Shown here: piece by piece, positions 1 through 12,403 of the stretch
Numbering within the stretch: the stretch's first letter is position 1
How the letters are laid out: every line of letters begins with the position of its first letter
Source of the DNA: Limnoperna fortunei
Taxonomy: Eukaryota; Mollusca; Bivalvia; Mytilida; Modiolidae
Assembly: GCA_944474755.1 (NCBI GenBank)
Contig: OX104114.1
Coordinates: 83,128,623 to 83,192,622, forward strand
Direction of reading: 5' to 3'
Length of the DNA: 64,000 nucleotides
The notes under the pieces: model-generated
The model's input: only the letters and a program-made list of their open reading frames with translations
Database searches by the model: none
Told to the model about the DNA's origin: nothing
Made by a program: the position numbers and the translations under genes

Positions 1-588
1 ACAGGCAAACCAAAGAGAAACCGATTGAACAGTATTGAAAGCAAGAACTTCACAGATGATATTAAATACGAGAATTTTGAATGTACCATCTGTAACAGAC
101 AATTTCAGACAGACTTGAAAATTGTCCACCATTTGGTTCAAGATCATGGAATACCAGTAGTATCCAGCAAACAGTCAGTATATATCAGCCGTATATTTAA
201 ATGTCGGTTTAATTGTGGAACTGCTTTTGGAGCAAAATTAAGTCGAAAGCAACATGAAAAAGTTGTGCATTCTGCAAAAACGAATGTTTGTCCGGCTTGT
301 AACAAGACTTTCAGTACCAAATACGTCTTTGATGCGCACCTTCGACAACATACAGGGAAAAAATTGAAATGTTCCACATGTGAGAAAACATTCTTGTATC
401 CACATTCCCTGAAAGAACATGAACGTAGCTGTGAATTTGGACCTGGAGCTAACACTCGATTCTCTTGTGACCTTTGTGTTGAACAGGGTGATTTGTATTC
501 ATGTAATACCAAGAAAAGAAAGTATGAATTTAAGTCCATGAAACTACTTAAACAGCATTTTAAAATGGTCCATCAGGAGAAGTTATAG
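1..588 (+). CDS. C2H2 zinc-finger protein, 3' coding part
   Basis: The frame is open from base 1, starting with a TGKP stretch that resembles a zinc-finger linker, so more fingers probably lie upstream. It runs 195 codons to a TAG at 586-588. Five zinc-binding units are visible: C-x2-C-x12-H-x4-H; an unusual C-x3-C-x12-H-x4-H; a textbook C-x2-C-x12-H-x3-H; a C2HC variant (C-x2-C-x12-H-x3-C); and a last unit with a long Cys-His spacing ending in H-x4-H. Proteins of this kind usually bind DNA in the nucleus; the target cannot be told here. There is no in-frame ATG near the left edge, so the start is outside the window. The mix of standard and irregular fingers is typical of animal zinc-finger proteins that are not recent KRAB-type expansions. 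Family call sure, identity unknown. Confidence 0.85.
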   Translation, partial: TGKPKRNRLNSIESKNFTDDIKYENFECTICNRQFQTDLKIVHHLVQDHGIPVVSSKQSVYISRIFKCRFNCGTAFGAKLSRKQHEKVVHSAKTNVCPACNKTFSTKYVFDAHLRQHTGKKLKCSTCEKTFLYPHSLKEHERSCEFGPGANTRFSCDLCVEQGDLYSCNTKKRKYEFKSMKLLKQHFKMVHQEKL

Positions 589-872
589 ACAGGTAGAATT
601 GTCCTGGAATACACGACAGCTCCAGTTTATTATGCTTTTTTACAGCTGTCTACTGTGTCTGTGGGACCAGGATGTGCTAAATGTCTGTGCTAAACACCCA
701 TGTTGCACATTGGTAGCTATGGGACTAGTATAGTAGTTGATTTATAGGTTCCTGGGTAGCTTTAAGATAAGACTTGGGACAGATGTAGAAAACAAAATCC
801 ACCTTACAAATACATCTACTGATGTAATTATTACTTATTATGTATATGTATTTATGTCTCATTTTATAAAGT

Positions 873-878
873 AATAAA
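873..878 (+). terminator. Polyadenylation signal of the zinc-finger gene
   Basis: AATAAA lies 285 nt after the stop codon in AT-rich sequence, with no other gene between. This makes 589 to about 900 the likely 3' UTR. The following minisatellite starts some 50 bp later. Confidence 0.5.
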
Positions 879-928
879 AATAATACTGAATCCTCTAAAA
901 TTGATTTAGAAAATATGTGTCATTTAAT

Positions 929-1570
929 CTGCTGTACGTTACTGTGAGTTACTGCTGTACGTTACTGTGAGTTACTGCTGTACGTTACTGTGAGTTACTG
1001 CTGCAAGTTACTGTGAGTTACTGCTGTACGTTACTGTGAGTTACTGCTGTACGTTACTGCTGTATGATACTGTGAGTTACTGCTGCACGTTACTGTGAGT
1101 TACTGCTGTACGTTACTGTGAGTTACTGCTGTACGTTACTGTGAGTTACTGCTGCACGTTACTGTGAGTTACTGCTGTACCTTACTGTGAGTTACTGCTG
1201 TACGTTACTGTGAGTTACTGCTGTACGTTACTGTGAGTTACAGCTGCACGTTACTGTGAGTTACTGCTGTACGTTACTGTGAGTTACTGATGTACGATAC
1301 TGTGAGTTACTGCTGCACGTTACTGTGAGTTACTGCTGTACGTTACTGTGAGTTACTGCTGTACATTACTGTGAGTTACTGCTGTACGTTACTGTGAGTT
1401 ACTGCTGTACCTTACTGTGAGTTACTGCTTTACGTTACTGTGAGTTACTGTTGTACGTTACTGTGAGTTACTGCTGTACATTACTGTGAGTTACTGCTGT
1501 ACATTACTGTGAGTTACTGCTGTACATTACTGTGAGTTACTGCTGTACGTTACTGCGAGTTACTACTGCA
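929..1570. repeat. 23-bp minisatellite, about 28 copies
   Basis: Unit CTGCTGTACGTTACTGTGAG followed by TTA (23 bp). Copies differ at a few positions (tacgtt / tacatt / tacctt / cacgtt), and one is shortened to a run of 'acgttactgctgtatgatac'. It lies directly after the predicted poly(A) site of the zinc-finger gene. I see no coding meaning. Confidence 0.95.
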
Positions 1571-2125
1571 CATCCTCTGAAACTGTTGAAATAACGCCAG
1601 ACTTTGCATGACAGATCTACAAGTCTTCTGAATATTTATGTTGATCAGACTTCAAAGATTGCAACTACAAGGATACACTTTTTGAGTGGTTAAAATTTTA
1701 AATCCTTTTATTGTAGTATTAAGGAAGGATGGTCATGGGTCATTCAACAAAGTTTCATGTTTTGTGCTATATTTTTAATAGCAGCCATTTGCAATATTGA
1801 AAGTTCCCGATTAGTTGTAATTTTTTCCTAAGAAACTCCATTTTAAACGGATTGTCTATGAGTAAAAATAACTGATGTGTACAACAAGCTTTGTAACCCT
1901 GGTGTATTTGATGTCGTCTGCAAAGTTTCGTTTTTGTTTCCAGCAGTTATTCAACCCTGTTACCCACTTGCAGTAGTTTTTTATGAAATGCTGATATTTA
2001 GAGAATTTCTTCTAAAAGTACATGAGCAGATGATATTTTATTTAAAAGGAATTGTACAACAGAAATCTTATCAATATCAAATCTTCACTTGTTATTATTG
2101 GTTTAATTTAAAAAAAATCATATTT

Positions 2126-2339
2126 GAGTCCAAATGTATTTACTTTCATATCAATAATGCAGAAGGGTTCTCTAGAAAAGTCATGTCTTATTGGAACTTA
2201 GAATTTTCAGGCAGACTTGTACATTATCTAATGAGTCCAAATGTATTTACTTTCATATCAATAATGCAGAAGGGTTCTCTAGAAAAGTCATGTCTTATTG
2301 GAACTTAGAATTTTCAGGCAGACTTGTACATTATCTAAT
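2126..2339. repeat. Perfect 107-bp tandem duplication
   Basis: The segment from 'gagtccaaatg' to 'cattatctaat' occurs twice back to back (2126-2232 and 2233-2339). I find no differences between the copies, so the duplication is recent. The copied block is not a recognisable gene or transposon. Confidence 0.9.
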
Positions 2340-2354
2340 GAGATTTTATTATGT

Positions 2355-2993
2355 TATGCCGAGTCGTCTACTGTTAATCACATGATCTGTCACACTGTGG
2401 TTGCGGGTTTGAGTTTCACTAACTGACAAGATCTACCAAAGGTCGGGTGTTTGCTCCGGATACTCCGGCTTTCTATCCCAATGAAAATTGGACCTATGAT
2501 ATAGTCTCGATCATCCAGACGCTTAATTACATTTGTGCGTCTGGATTCAGCTCTATATTAAACTCGTTATCATTACGCCCAAAACTGGGCGTAATTTTTG
2601 ATTGGATGATATTTTTATTATCTAAAAAATTACTTCCGTTTATATCAACAAGTGTACAACAAATTGTACCAAAGTTTACATTTGAATATTTTTATAAAAT
2701 ATTACTTTTATCAATTAATTAAACAAATATTATTGTTATGCATAATTAAGAGTGAATCTTACTGTGACGTCATATTTTTAAGTATAGATATCTTTGCATG
2801 CTTCTCCTGGTTTAAAAATAGGGCTCTAAAAATAGAATCATTGTTTGTCTCCACCTATTGGTAGCGAAATTAAAATAAGGTGATCCCAGATGCTATTATA
2901 TATGTGTCTGGGTGATCGAGACTACCTATGATATAGCTGAAAAGTTGCTGACAGTAGCATTTACACCATTCAAACAAACAAACAAACGAAACA
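2355..2993 (+). mobile_element. tRNA-derived SINE, split by a 421-bp insertion
   Basis: The left part (about 2355-2502) carries the end of the tRNA-like head (B-box-like 'gggtttgagtt') and the body with 'ctccggatactccggctt'. The right part (2935-2993) continues with 'agctgaaaagttgctga' and the tail 'attcaaacaaacaaacaaac'. Removing 2503-2923 and one copy of the 11-bp target duplication restores the normal SINE order seen at 6,490 and 57,769. Confidence 0.8.
2503..2923. mobile_element. 421-bp TIR element (MITE) inserted in the SINE
   Basis: The ends are inverted repeats: AGTCTCGATCATCCAGAC on the left and its near-complement GTCTGGGTGATCGAGACT on the right (one mismatch in 18). The element is flanked by identical 11-bp direct repeats ACCTATGATAT (2492-2502 and 2924-2934). 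An 11-bp duplication fits Mutator-like elements (known range 9-11 bp) best. Inside are two perfect hairpins: ATCCAGACGC/GCGTCTGGAT near the left end, and ATTACGCCCA-aaac-TGGGCGTAAT near 2,573. There is no transposase, so it is non-autonomous. Confidence 0.8.
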
Positions 2994-3198
2994 AATTTAA
3001 AACCAACACTAATTTTATATCCTTCACAACACAATACAGTGTATAATCAGTCACTGGTGTCATCTGGAAAATCCGTGAAAACAACTTTCTACGGTAACTT
3101 AAATAAACTTTGATTTGCTCAATAAACAATCTTCAAAAACAACACAAACAAGAAAAGAATTGTCCCCGCGAAAATGATGTCCTGCTTGACAAATACTT

Positions 3199-3500
3199 GT
3201 AACCCCCATTTTTTCTAAGCAAGAAATATTTGGCACAGCCCTACAGAATTTTGCCAGTGAAGTGATCTTATCGTGTTATAACTGAGCAACAAGTTTCATG
3301 TAGATGTGAAGTCATCTTCATTAAAATAAGCTTCAACGCAAAAGTAAATCTGAGCGACCCCGCCCCTTTATTTCTAAGTTGACTCAAGGGTGAAGTGTTG
3401 GGTTCAGCCCTGCAGAATTTTGCCGACGATGAGATCTCATTATGTTTTAACTTTGTACCATCTTTTAAGAAGATAAAAAGTCATATACATTTAAAAAAGA
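3199..3500. repeat. Two diverged copies of a ~170-bp unit
   Basis: 'cagccctacagaattttgcc' at about 3236 and 'cagccctgcagaattttgcc' at about 3405 sit in similar surroundings ('ccc..ttttctaag' before, 'gatct.at..tgtt.taact' after), an offset of about 170 bp. It looks like an old dispersed or tandem repeat. Confidence 0.55.
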
Positions 3501-3529
3501 AACTTAAATGTAAAAGGTAAACCTGTGGT

Positions 3530-6477
3530 GGGCAGATGGATGGACGAACAAATGAAAGAACGGATCGAAAATCTGTATGTCGCCCAACTATCGTTTTTGG
3601 GATATCAAAAATACGAATATTTAATTGGTCATTTACAGTCTAAACAAATATACATGTTATCAAACTTGATCACCCATTTACGCAAATAAAATGTCACTTT
3701 TACTTAAACGTGCACATGCATCTCTCGAAGTTAGTTATTGAAAAACGGATGACTTTTCCACCACCAAACACATAGTTGATTCTGGTGCTGTGCTCATGTC
3801 TCCGGAATAGTCGTGTATTGCATTTCATTTCTTGTAGTCTGTTTTGTCCTTGTTGAAAGAAGACCTTCAATAAAGAGAGCAACTCCATGACAGTGCTATT
3901 TATCCGACAGTCACTGAATGCTCCCTTCATCGTGGGGTCAAATAACAAACTATGACTGCACTGGTTTGACTGATGACAGTAATCAATTCTTTCGTTGACA
4001 TCACGGAAAGGTCTTTTGGTAATCTACAGAAGGACATTGTAATGCTACAATACAAAAAGGCATCGAGTTAACAATACTTATACAAAATTTAAAATATCAG
4101 CCGTATACATTTGCCTAAAACAAGGACTTTCCAAAATTAATGAAATATTAATTCAGAAAATCCGTTTTTCTTAAACAATACACTCCGAATTAGTAGTACT
4201 GGTTAATAATGATTTCTACTCGAGTCATAGTGGCCAATAAAATATTCTTTTAAAATAGACACAAATAGATTAAAAGAAGAAAATCTATAATGGGTTTGAA
4301 CTACGAGAACATTATTCACGTTAGTAGACTTGTCTACATTTACCTTAATTGTTTTTATGGATTAAAATTTTTTGTTCGTTAAGATAATATTAACGCCAAC
4401 GACAATTATGTAAAATATTAAAAATTCAAATGCATTTAAAAATGTAATTCTTAGTTATTTTTTATCCACACAAAAGTCGTATTTATAAAATAATGTAAAA
4501 TTAAATTATACAGACTTATTCCGTGTCAAGGATCAAAAGATAATAAAATTCTTTTGTACCTGTGTAATTTCTTATCGGAATTAATGTAAACAATCCGCCT
4601 GTTTCTGAATAATGAGACGATAATTCAGTGTTAAATTACTGCTTTCTTCTTCCTCAAACCATTAAATTAGTTCAGAATTACTTTCTTTGATCTTTCACAT
4701 TGTAATCTCGAGACCTATTATTAACGCGTTTTTCTTGCATTTTTACACTTGTAGTGACATTGTGTTTGCGTTTGGAATCATCTGCCCGCCCCTAAACCCC
4801 ACTTCTCACAATTTAGAACCCGTTTTTCTTTCCGTGTATGCATTTTAAAGATCTTACACTCTAAATTCCTGTATGTTTTTCGTAATCACACTCGCGAAGA
4901 AAAGTATATCCTTCGGTACTGAATATAATATAACTGTACATGCACCGTATACGTATGCACTTTCATTCAAATTTTCCGTAATAAAGGTTAAATTTGTTAA
5001 CATGAAGTTTGATTAATTAACTGTTGATTTACATTTCGAGGCAACGCCTACAGGAACAATGTCTGTTGATCAGCCTCCTGCAATGAATAATTCTAGTTCT
5101 GTAATCAAGACACATGTACTTCATCATATTTGCCATTTTCGCCAAGTCAAAACGCTGATATTGTAGAATTTACGAATCTCGAGTAGAGGTCAGGTTTGGC
5201 GTCAATCTTGTGGGTTTTAATGTAAAAAATGTTAATTATTCGATCGCTATTTTAAAATAATTACTTCCCCTCCCCCTAAGATTTATGCTTGCTTGATATT
5301 CTTTCCAAAGTCGCATTACGTATGATTGTCATTCTTTTATTTAAAAAATCAATTTTTAAAATAATTTTTTAACACATTTATCCGATTGACAGAAAAGACT
5401 TGTCGTCATAAAGTAGCCATCCATAAATTTCGAGGAAAAACACTTTATTGTTGGTTATATGGCATCCGAACTCCTCTTTGAAATACGGTTTCTTTGCGCA
5501 ATTAACCTTCGATAACACAAATTATGGACGTTCGTTTTCTGACCGTCATCTTAGGGTAATACAAAATAGGCAATATAATGTAATATTATTAATGAAAATG
5601 CCAAAAAGTGACTTCCAGTTCGCTATGATTTCCCGCGGGTACTTATACTAGGGGTACTAAAGGTTTATAAATTCCCGCCCTTTTTATGGTCGATTCAGCG
5701 AAAACTTCTCCCTCGGCATGTGCACTACAGGAATTGATAAATAAAGAGTAATATTTTATTCTTAATAGTATAACATATTCCTATTTTAGTTGTATTGCAC
5801 GTTTAATGTAACTTAGGATTCGTGTTCAATATGATAAAAAAATCTTTGCAGATATGTTCTCTGCTCTGGGGTGTAAAGTTTATTCTCTCAATCACAGAAG
5901 CTGATATATATTTAATGTGTATTTGTTCGTAGTTCACTTGATGACCTGGTGAAGAATTTCCAATGACGTCTCCAATTTATCTGACTAACACAAGTATGAA
6001 AAAAATATTTACATTTAAAACGATTCCGTCCGCATAAGTACCTTTTAGTTTGCCGGCGAAGGATGTTAAAAACTTCTCTAAGCAAGCAGGCAAGAAATTT
6101 GGCATGGAATATACGCATGCTTCGGCGGCGTCGAACGAGGACAGTTTACTACAACGTTCCGTTTTAAAGATAACAGGTATCAACATATAACAGTTTATGC
6201 TTGCAGAATTAGGTTATTGAAAATAACCATGGACTATTAAACCGACATAAATGACATGAATGATAGTAAATGGTTATAAACTATCTTATATCCACACAAA
6301 CTGTAATAACGCTCTTCTCATGGCTATAAATTATAAATAGGTTTTAAACAGCAAAATTTTTTAATATCTCTTGACGGCCGTAAATATTATAAAAATTTTG
6401 ACACGGGCCTCCATCGTTTATTATAAATGTGCGCAAAATATTTTAAAGTCTCGCCAATACAATATACATCATTATTA
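3530..6477. other. AT-rich non-coding stretch
   Basis: Short open frames only, with no family resemblance and no paired splice sites I would defend. No tandem array or terminal inverted repeat was noticed. Confidence 0.5.
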
Positions 6478-6489
6478 TCCTTACATATA

Positions 6490-6756
6490 TTGTTTGTTTG
6501 TTTGAATGGTGTTTTAACGCCACTTTCAGCAATTTTTCAGCTATTTCATGGCGTCCAGTTTTTATTGGGGGAGGAAGCCGGAGTACCCGGAGAGAACCCC
6601 CGACCTGCGGTAGGAAAACTGGCAATCCTTGTCAATTAAGATTGGAGTCGAGTACACCCTGCCTGCAGTGAGAATCGAACCCGCAATCTCAGTGTTGACA
6701 GACCACGTGATCAATAGTAGACGAACTACCTTGACCACTCGGCCACCGAGGCCCCC
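6490..6756 (-). mobile_element. Full-length tRNA-derived SINE (V-SINE/RUDI-like)
   Basis: Read on the minus strand it begins GGCCTCGGTGGCCGAGTGG (A-box region), has the B-box-like GGGTTCGATTC, then a body with 'ccgggtactccggcttcc', 'aaactggacgccatgaaata' and 'gtggcgttaaaacacc', and a tail of CAAA repeats. The 12-bp direct repeat TCCTTACATATA flanks it (6478-6489 and 6757-6768), as expected for target-primed insertion with LINE machinery. The head is tRNA-like but is part of the SINE, not a tRNA gene. This is the reference copy for the family in the window. The resemblance to molluscan V-SINEs is from memory of the family. Confidence 0.88.
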
Positions 6757-7807
6757 TCCTTACATATAACAGTATCACATTAAGATTATGAAAACGGATC
6801 TGGATTAGAAATTCTTATCTCAAAAAACAATATTTTAAATTAGATCAATGTTTATTGTCATATAAATTAATACAAAATAATCGGTAACATAACACAATGA
6901 AATGACAAACAGCTACATGTAAATTGCAATAAGAGAAATCGACAAAATATACAAAAGTCTACGACTCTGTCCTCAGTCCCGACTGTTTAGTGAAAGAGGC
7001 AAGACTGTAATTGTCGATAATTTTGAAGATTATCGAGACATGGATTAACATTTAGAAATATTGAAATCAGATGAGATAGTAGACCGAACAGTTAGTTGTG
7101 ATCACATTTTAAAAAGAAATGAACCTCATCGTCCTCTTTATTTAGATTACAAAATTAGCAAGGACGTTGTTCACTGGGGACTTTTTTTAAATATCTGCCA
7201 CGTTCTATTTTAAGACTGGTCAGCTATTCAAAATTTTAAGATGAAGTTAGATTCTGATAAATTATACATAGTTGTACGTTAATTGCTTAATCTCTAATAA
7301 AAATGCATTTTGACTAAAACAATAATTTTGAATTTTGAATTTCTATAAATACATTTGATTGGTTTTAGTGTAAATAATTGTTAGAAAAAGGTCCCCGGTC
7401 TATTAAGTCAATAAAAATGTTCACTGTCGTAAACACCGAGATTTTATAGCGGGAATAGTAAGTGGTGTTCCACTTCATTTTTATTAGTCCAGACCTGCGT
7501 CGATCCTAAGTTTTTATAACTGGTCAAAATTTGACTATTTGCAGAATATTTTGGATTAGCAGTAATATTAAACATATATAACAAACACGACCGTAACCTG
7601 TCCTTAACTCAAGATAACATAATTAACACAAAATCGTAAGGTATCGAGGTTTATTGTAAACGCCACAATTTGGCTATTATATACATATTTAAATTTAACT
7701 TAATTTTACAACATCTTGCAATTTACTAATCCTTCCAAACCATTTGTACTTAACAAAGTATGGGGAGATTCGGACAGAATTGGCAAAACCAAAAACGTTG
7801 TTTAAAG

Positions 7808-9437
7808 CAGGGACAGTCTATACTAACGGGACATGTCACTCCTAATTAAACCTATATTACAGTTCGATATTTCTGTGCCACGGCTGAAATTTGACGTATC
7901 CTCTCCGTTCCGTTTCCGGAATTAACATTCCGCCATTTTATTGTTAGTGTGATTGGAATTTTTTCTTTCTCGAAATTTGTTATTTCACGAAAATATAGTA
8001 CAATAATAGTAAGTATTTATTTTTTATAGCTTATTATTCACTAATGAATTATGAGTTCGTTAAATTACAAGTTGTCATTCCACATTTAGCCAGAAAACAA
8101 TACGAAAATGTTGTTGTCTAACATGTGCGTAATATCGTAGCGGTTTTTTCCTTCAGTCATCCCCATTGTGAATGGGATAACTTTATCACCATTTTGTGTG
8201 ATCACAACAAACCTTGGTTTTTATGAAAATTTATAGATACTCCTGTGTAGTAGACTGCTTAAAGTAGGTTTTATGTGTTTTTTTGCATGAGTTTGGATGA
8301 TTGGAAATTTATTTATATTTTGGAACACCGGTCCCCATCTTGGCTACAATACACCCATTTTTGAATGTAATAACTTCATCACCCTTTTGTGTGATCTCAA
8401 CAAACCTTGGTTTTTATGAAAATTTATAGATACTCCTGTGTAGTAGACTGCTTAAAGTAGGTTTTATGTGTTTTTTTTGCATGAATTTGGATGATTGGAA
8501 ATTCGTTTATATTTTGGAACACCGGTCCCCATCTTGGCTACATACACCCACTTGTACATGTAATAACTTATCACCCTTTGTGTGATCACAACTTACCTTA
8601 GTTGGTTTTTATGAATTTATAGATACTCCTGTGCATATCCACCGTGTGCATATCTAATATTAATTATTAATAATTTTGTTGTTTCAGATGCCTTCTCGAA
8701 AGAAGGCACGTCACCTAACAGACAGACAAATTTTTTAATTAGTTTATTACTGTTATAACATCCTGTTATTCCTACTGTGTTTACCTGACAGGTTTATAAT
8801 TATACATATTGCCTTGGTTGCACCACATGGTGTGAGACAGACAGAAAATTTTATTAATTAGTTGATTAGTTAATTACTGTTTGCAATATCATCCTGTAAT
8901 TTCTACTGTGTTTACCTGACAGGTGTGTTTACCCGACAGGTTAATAATTATACAGAGTGGCTTGTGTTTTTGTTTATTTTCTTTTTCCTTATCATTATCA
9001 AAGAATTGTATTCTTTTACCTTACAAATAAAGTAATTAAAGATATATGTATGAAAACATTCAAAGCTGAAGAGAAATTCAATAAAATGTTAATTGGGAAA
9101 GTTGTTTTAGTTTAATTACACGATTATGGTGAATAAAAATTTATAAAATTTATAATTATAATAATCCGATCTGACATGAAATTTTTTTATTGTATAATAT
9201 AGATAAACGCACGGAAAAACACTAGAAAATCGTAAATAATGTATTTAAAAAAACGGAAATCATATCATACCGTAATGCACACGATTACATTTTAACAAAG
9301 TTCGAAACTAAAGCTAGCCGTATGTGACTCAATTCTAGATATGAAAATTTCCGACCGAAGTGCTAGCTCTGCGTTCGTGTCCTAGAAATTTTGCCGAAAA
9401 CGCCAGTGACATGTCCCGTTAGTATAGACTGTCCCTG
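7808..9437. mobile_element. 1.63-kb DNA transposon with perfect 33-bp TIRs, non-autonomous
   Basis: Bases 7808-7840 (starting CAGGGACAGTCTATACTAAC) are repeated exactly in inverse at 9405-9437. The element is flanked by TTTAAAG on both sides (7801-7807 and 9438-9444). A CAGGG end with a 7-8-bp duplication suggests the hAT or P superfamily. No transposase frame survives. At 8,689 a splice-acceptor-like 'gttgtttcag' is followed at once by an ATG opening a 16-codon frame rich in Arg and Lys (MPSRKKARHLTDRQIF then stop), possibly the relic of a transposase exon. Internal tandem duplications fill much of the rest. Confidence 0.88.
8165..8955. repeat. Internal tandem repeats of the 7,808 transposon
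   Basis: About 2.4 copies of a 192-195-bp unit occupy 8,165-8,640 (markers 'ttatagatactcctgtg' and 'ggaacaccggtccccatctt'). Next, about 8,715-8,955 holds two copies of a unit of about 132 bp (marker 'ctactgtgtttacctgacag'). Subterminal repeats are common in non-autonomous DNA elements. Confidence 0.75.
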
Positions 9438-9444
9438 TTTAAAG

Positions 9445-10420
9445 TATTTAACGGAAATATTTTTGATTTAAAACAAAAGCATCGTACATTGTATAAGAAA
9501 ATAAAACAATACATACCATCAGGTACACACACCTTTTTGTCGTTTTCTGTGCGAGCCAAATTCAGTCCATCCAGTACAAATATGAATTCAACTTTGTCAT
9601 TTAAAACAAAGGTGCGACGCCTTAAATTGCTGATCAAATTTGCAAATGAAGTCATCTGTTAAAATTTATAGTACCCAATCGTGTCGTGGCATTAGGAAAA
9701 TTTCATATCTAAATTATGTGCAATCACACTCTCCGATCCCATGCATTTTAATTAGCGGCTGGACGTTAATAGAAAATGAAAAGTGACACCAACCCCAATT
9801 ATCTATGCGCTGGAATTTGTTTCGACAAGCGAAACAAAGCAGATATACTTGTAAGGGAGAATAAACTCCGTAAGTGCCATAAACATTGTATAATCTGAAC
9901 ATACGACCCTATCATTTGAGATAAACGCTAACGAGTATGATATATGGCTGTGAGAATACATTTTAACGACCCCCTCAAAACTTACACTTTTATTGACATT
10001 AAACGATCAATGGTAAAATACACGTCTTTAGGTAAAAAGTTGTAATTAAATGTGTCACGTGACCTTTCGATTTGTAAACTGTTACAATGTTTTAATTTCA
10101 GGTGATAAATAATTTATTTCAGTTAGATTGCCAATAAAAGGTCATTAAATAGCTATATAGGAAATGACGTTTTTCGATCAAAAAAGGACACGATTATTAC
10201 AGTAAATTTTGCTCAGGTTGTAACACATTTCTATTTTTATAAAACACACCTAAATGACGGATATGTAGTTCTCGGTATAGCACGGTATTATTTTATCCGA
10301 TACCTGGTAATAAAATGCGCAAGTGATCACTAATTTGTATCATGCAGAGACATTTGCCACACAAATTTCTTGATCCATATTTCAGTTGATCGGTTTATCA
10401 TGTAAGTATGTCGCAATTGG
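9445..10420. other. Non-coding AT-rich stretch
   Basis: No frame with recognisable protein features and no strong repeat seen. The open frames on both strands have ordinary non-coding composition. Confidence 0.45.
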
Positions 10421-11735
10421 GATTACTACGATGTTAAGTATGTCGCATTTGGGACTATTAAGACGTTACAGGCCTAGTATGAAATTAAGCATCCTCACCA
10501 TACCTGGACTACCAGTATATTATTACACATATTAATACAGTATTAATTAATTGGTCATAATCATTATATGTCCAAAGTATGTTTTAATGGCAGAGGATGG
10601 TTTGATGGCCCTCTACGTTGCCGCATCGGGCAAGCCTTCCGATTTCCGTTTCGTAATACCGGGCCTTTTTATAAATCAACTTACTGTACAAATAACCAGC
10701 TTTCATCATTTTTAAACAAGTAACTAAAATTTAATTTATTTAAATTATTGTTATTAAAAATATTTTTATGAACGTTGTTAATATTGAAACATGTCGGCTA
10801 CATGGAATTTGTATTTTCATATTGACCCTGTTGTTCTCAATGACCCCGTGTGGACAATTATATTGAGCATAACTATTTAACATAATAACAATTAGTTGGT
10901 TAATCTAGTATTAATTAATGGGTATTTTCATAATGGCCGGTTAAATGTGCAATGTATGTAATAAGGACAAAGGATTGTTGTATGGCCATCGGCATTGGCT
11001 CGGGCCATTACAGCCTTACAAGACCAAGACATATTCCGGGACCATTATGAACACACCAATTTCTTAATACTTTTATTAACCAACTTTCTATAGCAAAATA
11101 ACCTCTATTACAGCCTTCCTATACCATTATTAGAGATCACGAAATATTCCGGGGCCATTATGAACACACCCATTTCTTAATATTTTATCACCAACTTTCT
11201 ATAAAGCAAAATAGACTCTTAAAATTTCTATCCTTGAATATTTCTCATGTTTTCCGAGGAGGTAAAAAAATGTATGTAATAAGGACAAAGGATTGTTTTG
11301 TCAATGAAATGTATCGATTTTTTTGCTATTTGTAAGAAAAATGAAGACACATTTTATAATTATTTGTAAACTTTTATTGAACAAATCCACATTAAAACAA
11401 ATACAGCATTAAATTTTCAGTTGATTCATGTGAACTTTCCAATGTCCCGTTTCCTGAGTAGATATTAATGTTAACTGATCACTACATCAATTGATAAAAT
11501 GTTTGCTAGGTTCCAGACGAGAGATTTTAAAAACATGTGTGCCCTCTTGAGTTTTTATTTTCATAATGGCCCTGTTCTCATAATGACCCTTAATTATGCT
11601 CGGATTCCCCGCAATGGCCCTATTGTGATAATGGCCCTGTTATGAAGCCCTGATTTTCCGAAGTGGCCTTGTGTGGGCAATTCACATGCATATTTACCAT
11701 AATAACACTTAGTTGATTAATAAACATTAGCTATT
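10420..11735. repeat. Patchwork of duplicated segments
   Basis: Several segments occur twice: 'tatgtaataaggacaaagga' (about 10,956 and 11,272); 'ccattatgaacacacc' with following 'atttcttaat' (about 11,041 and 11,156); 'catcgggcaag'/'catcggcattgg' neighbourhoods; and 'ataatggccctgtt' phrases (11,561-11,640) matching 'atattgaccctgttgttctc' (about 10,819). This looks like an old, self-rearranged transposable element. I could not define its ends. Confidence 0.5.
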
Positions 11736-12403
11736 CCAGGCAACGTGTGTATAACTCGGACTAGTTATAAAAATAAAATAATTATTTTTATAGTTTAATA
11801 TATTTATGCCTGAATTGGTTAGAATTGGCTGCATAATGTAAACTCTGAAAGTAACATTTGAATTATAACGTAAAGTCAAGTAGATTTATTCATATAATTT
11901 TGAAACAATAAAGTTATAGTTAGAATGTTTATCTTATTTTCAGTTTTATGCAATATGGAACCAAAAAAATGGCTTATCCTATCCCTGCTTCCGGCTGTTT
12001 TCAAAATTCTTTTCTATTTTCTAGACACATCCAAATAAAAGTCAACCTTCGGCCTAAAAACCAAAACCCAAACTGAAAAAAATTCTATTATGAATTTATA
12101 GTCTTTCTTGTTTAAAGAGAAATCCGGTAAAGAGACAAACCCTTGACTAGTTCAAAGAAATAAAATCTTACTCTCATGCTATTTATACAGACGAGTAAAA
12201 AGACGATGATAAAGTTGCCACAGCCACTGCCTGCGTGGCGAATCAAACTCGTCATCTTCCGTCTTCTCCATCTGAAGCGCACTCTATTCTTATTTCCATG
12301 AATATAGTAAATTCGTTATATTAGTTTAAATGTATTTTATGGCTTTTAACAGAGACAAAATATAGCGTGAAGAAATTTTTTTCTCGAAATTTTAAAAATT
12401 GTT

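Noticed and set aside
929..1570. CRISPR-like array
   Set aside because: Head-to-tail units without spacers, in a eukaryotic genome.
1877..2385. Overlapping frames of 143 and 64 codons
   Set aside because: Explained by the 107-bp duplication, which copies the same phrase. No gene features.
6700..6756. tRNA gene on the minus strand
   Set aside because: A/B-box motifs belong to the SINE head. The cloverleaf is not complete and the SINE body follows directly.
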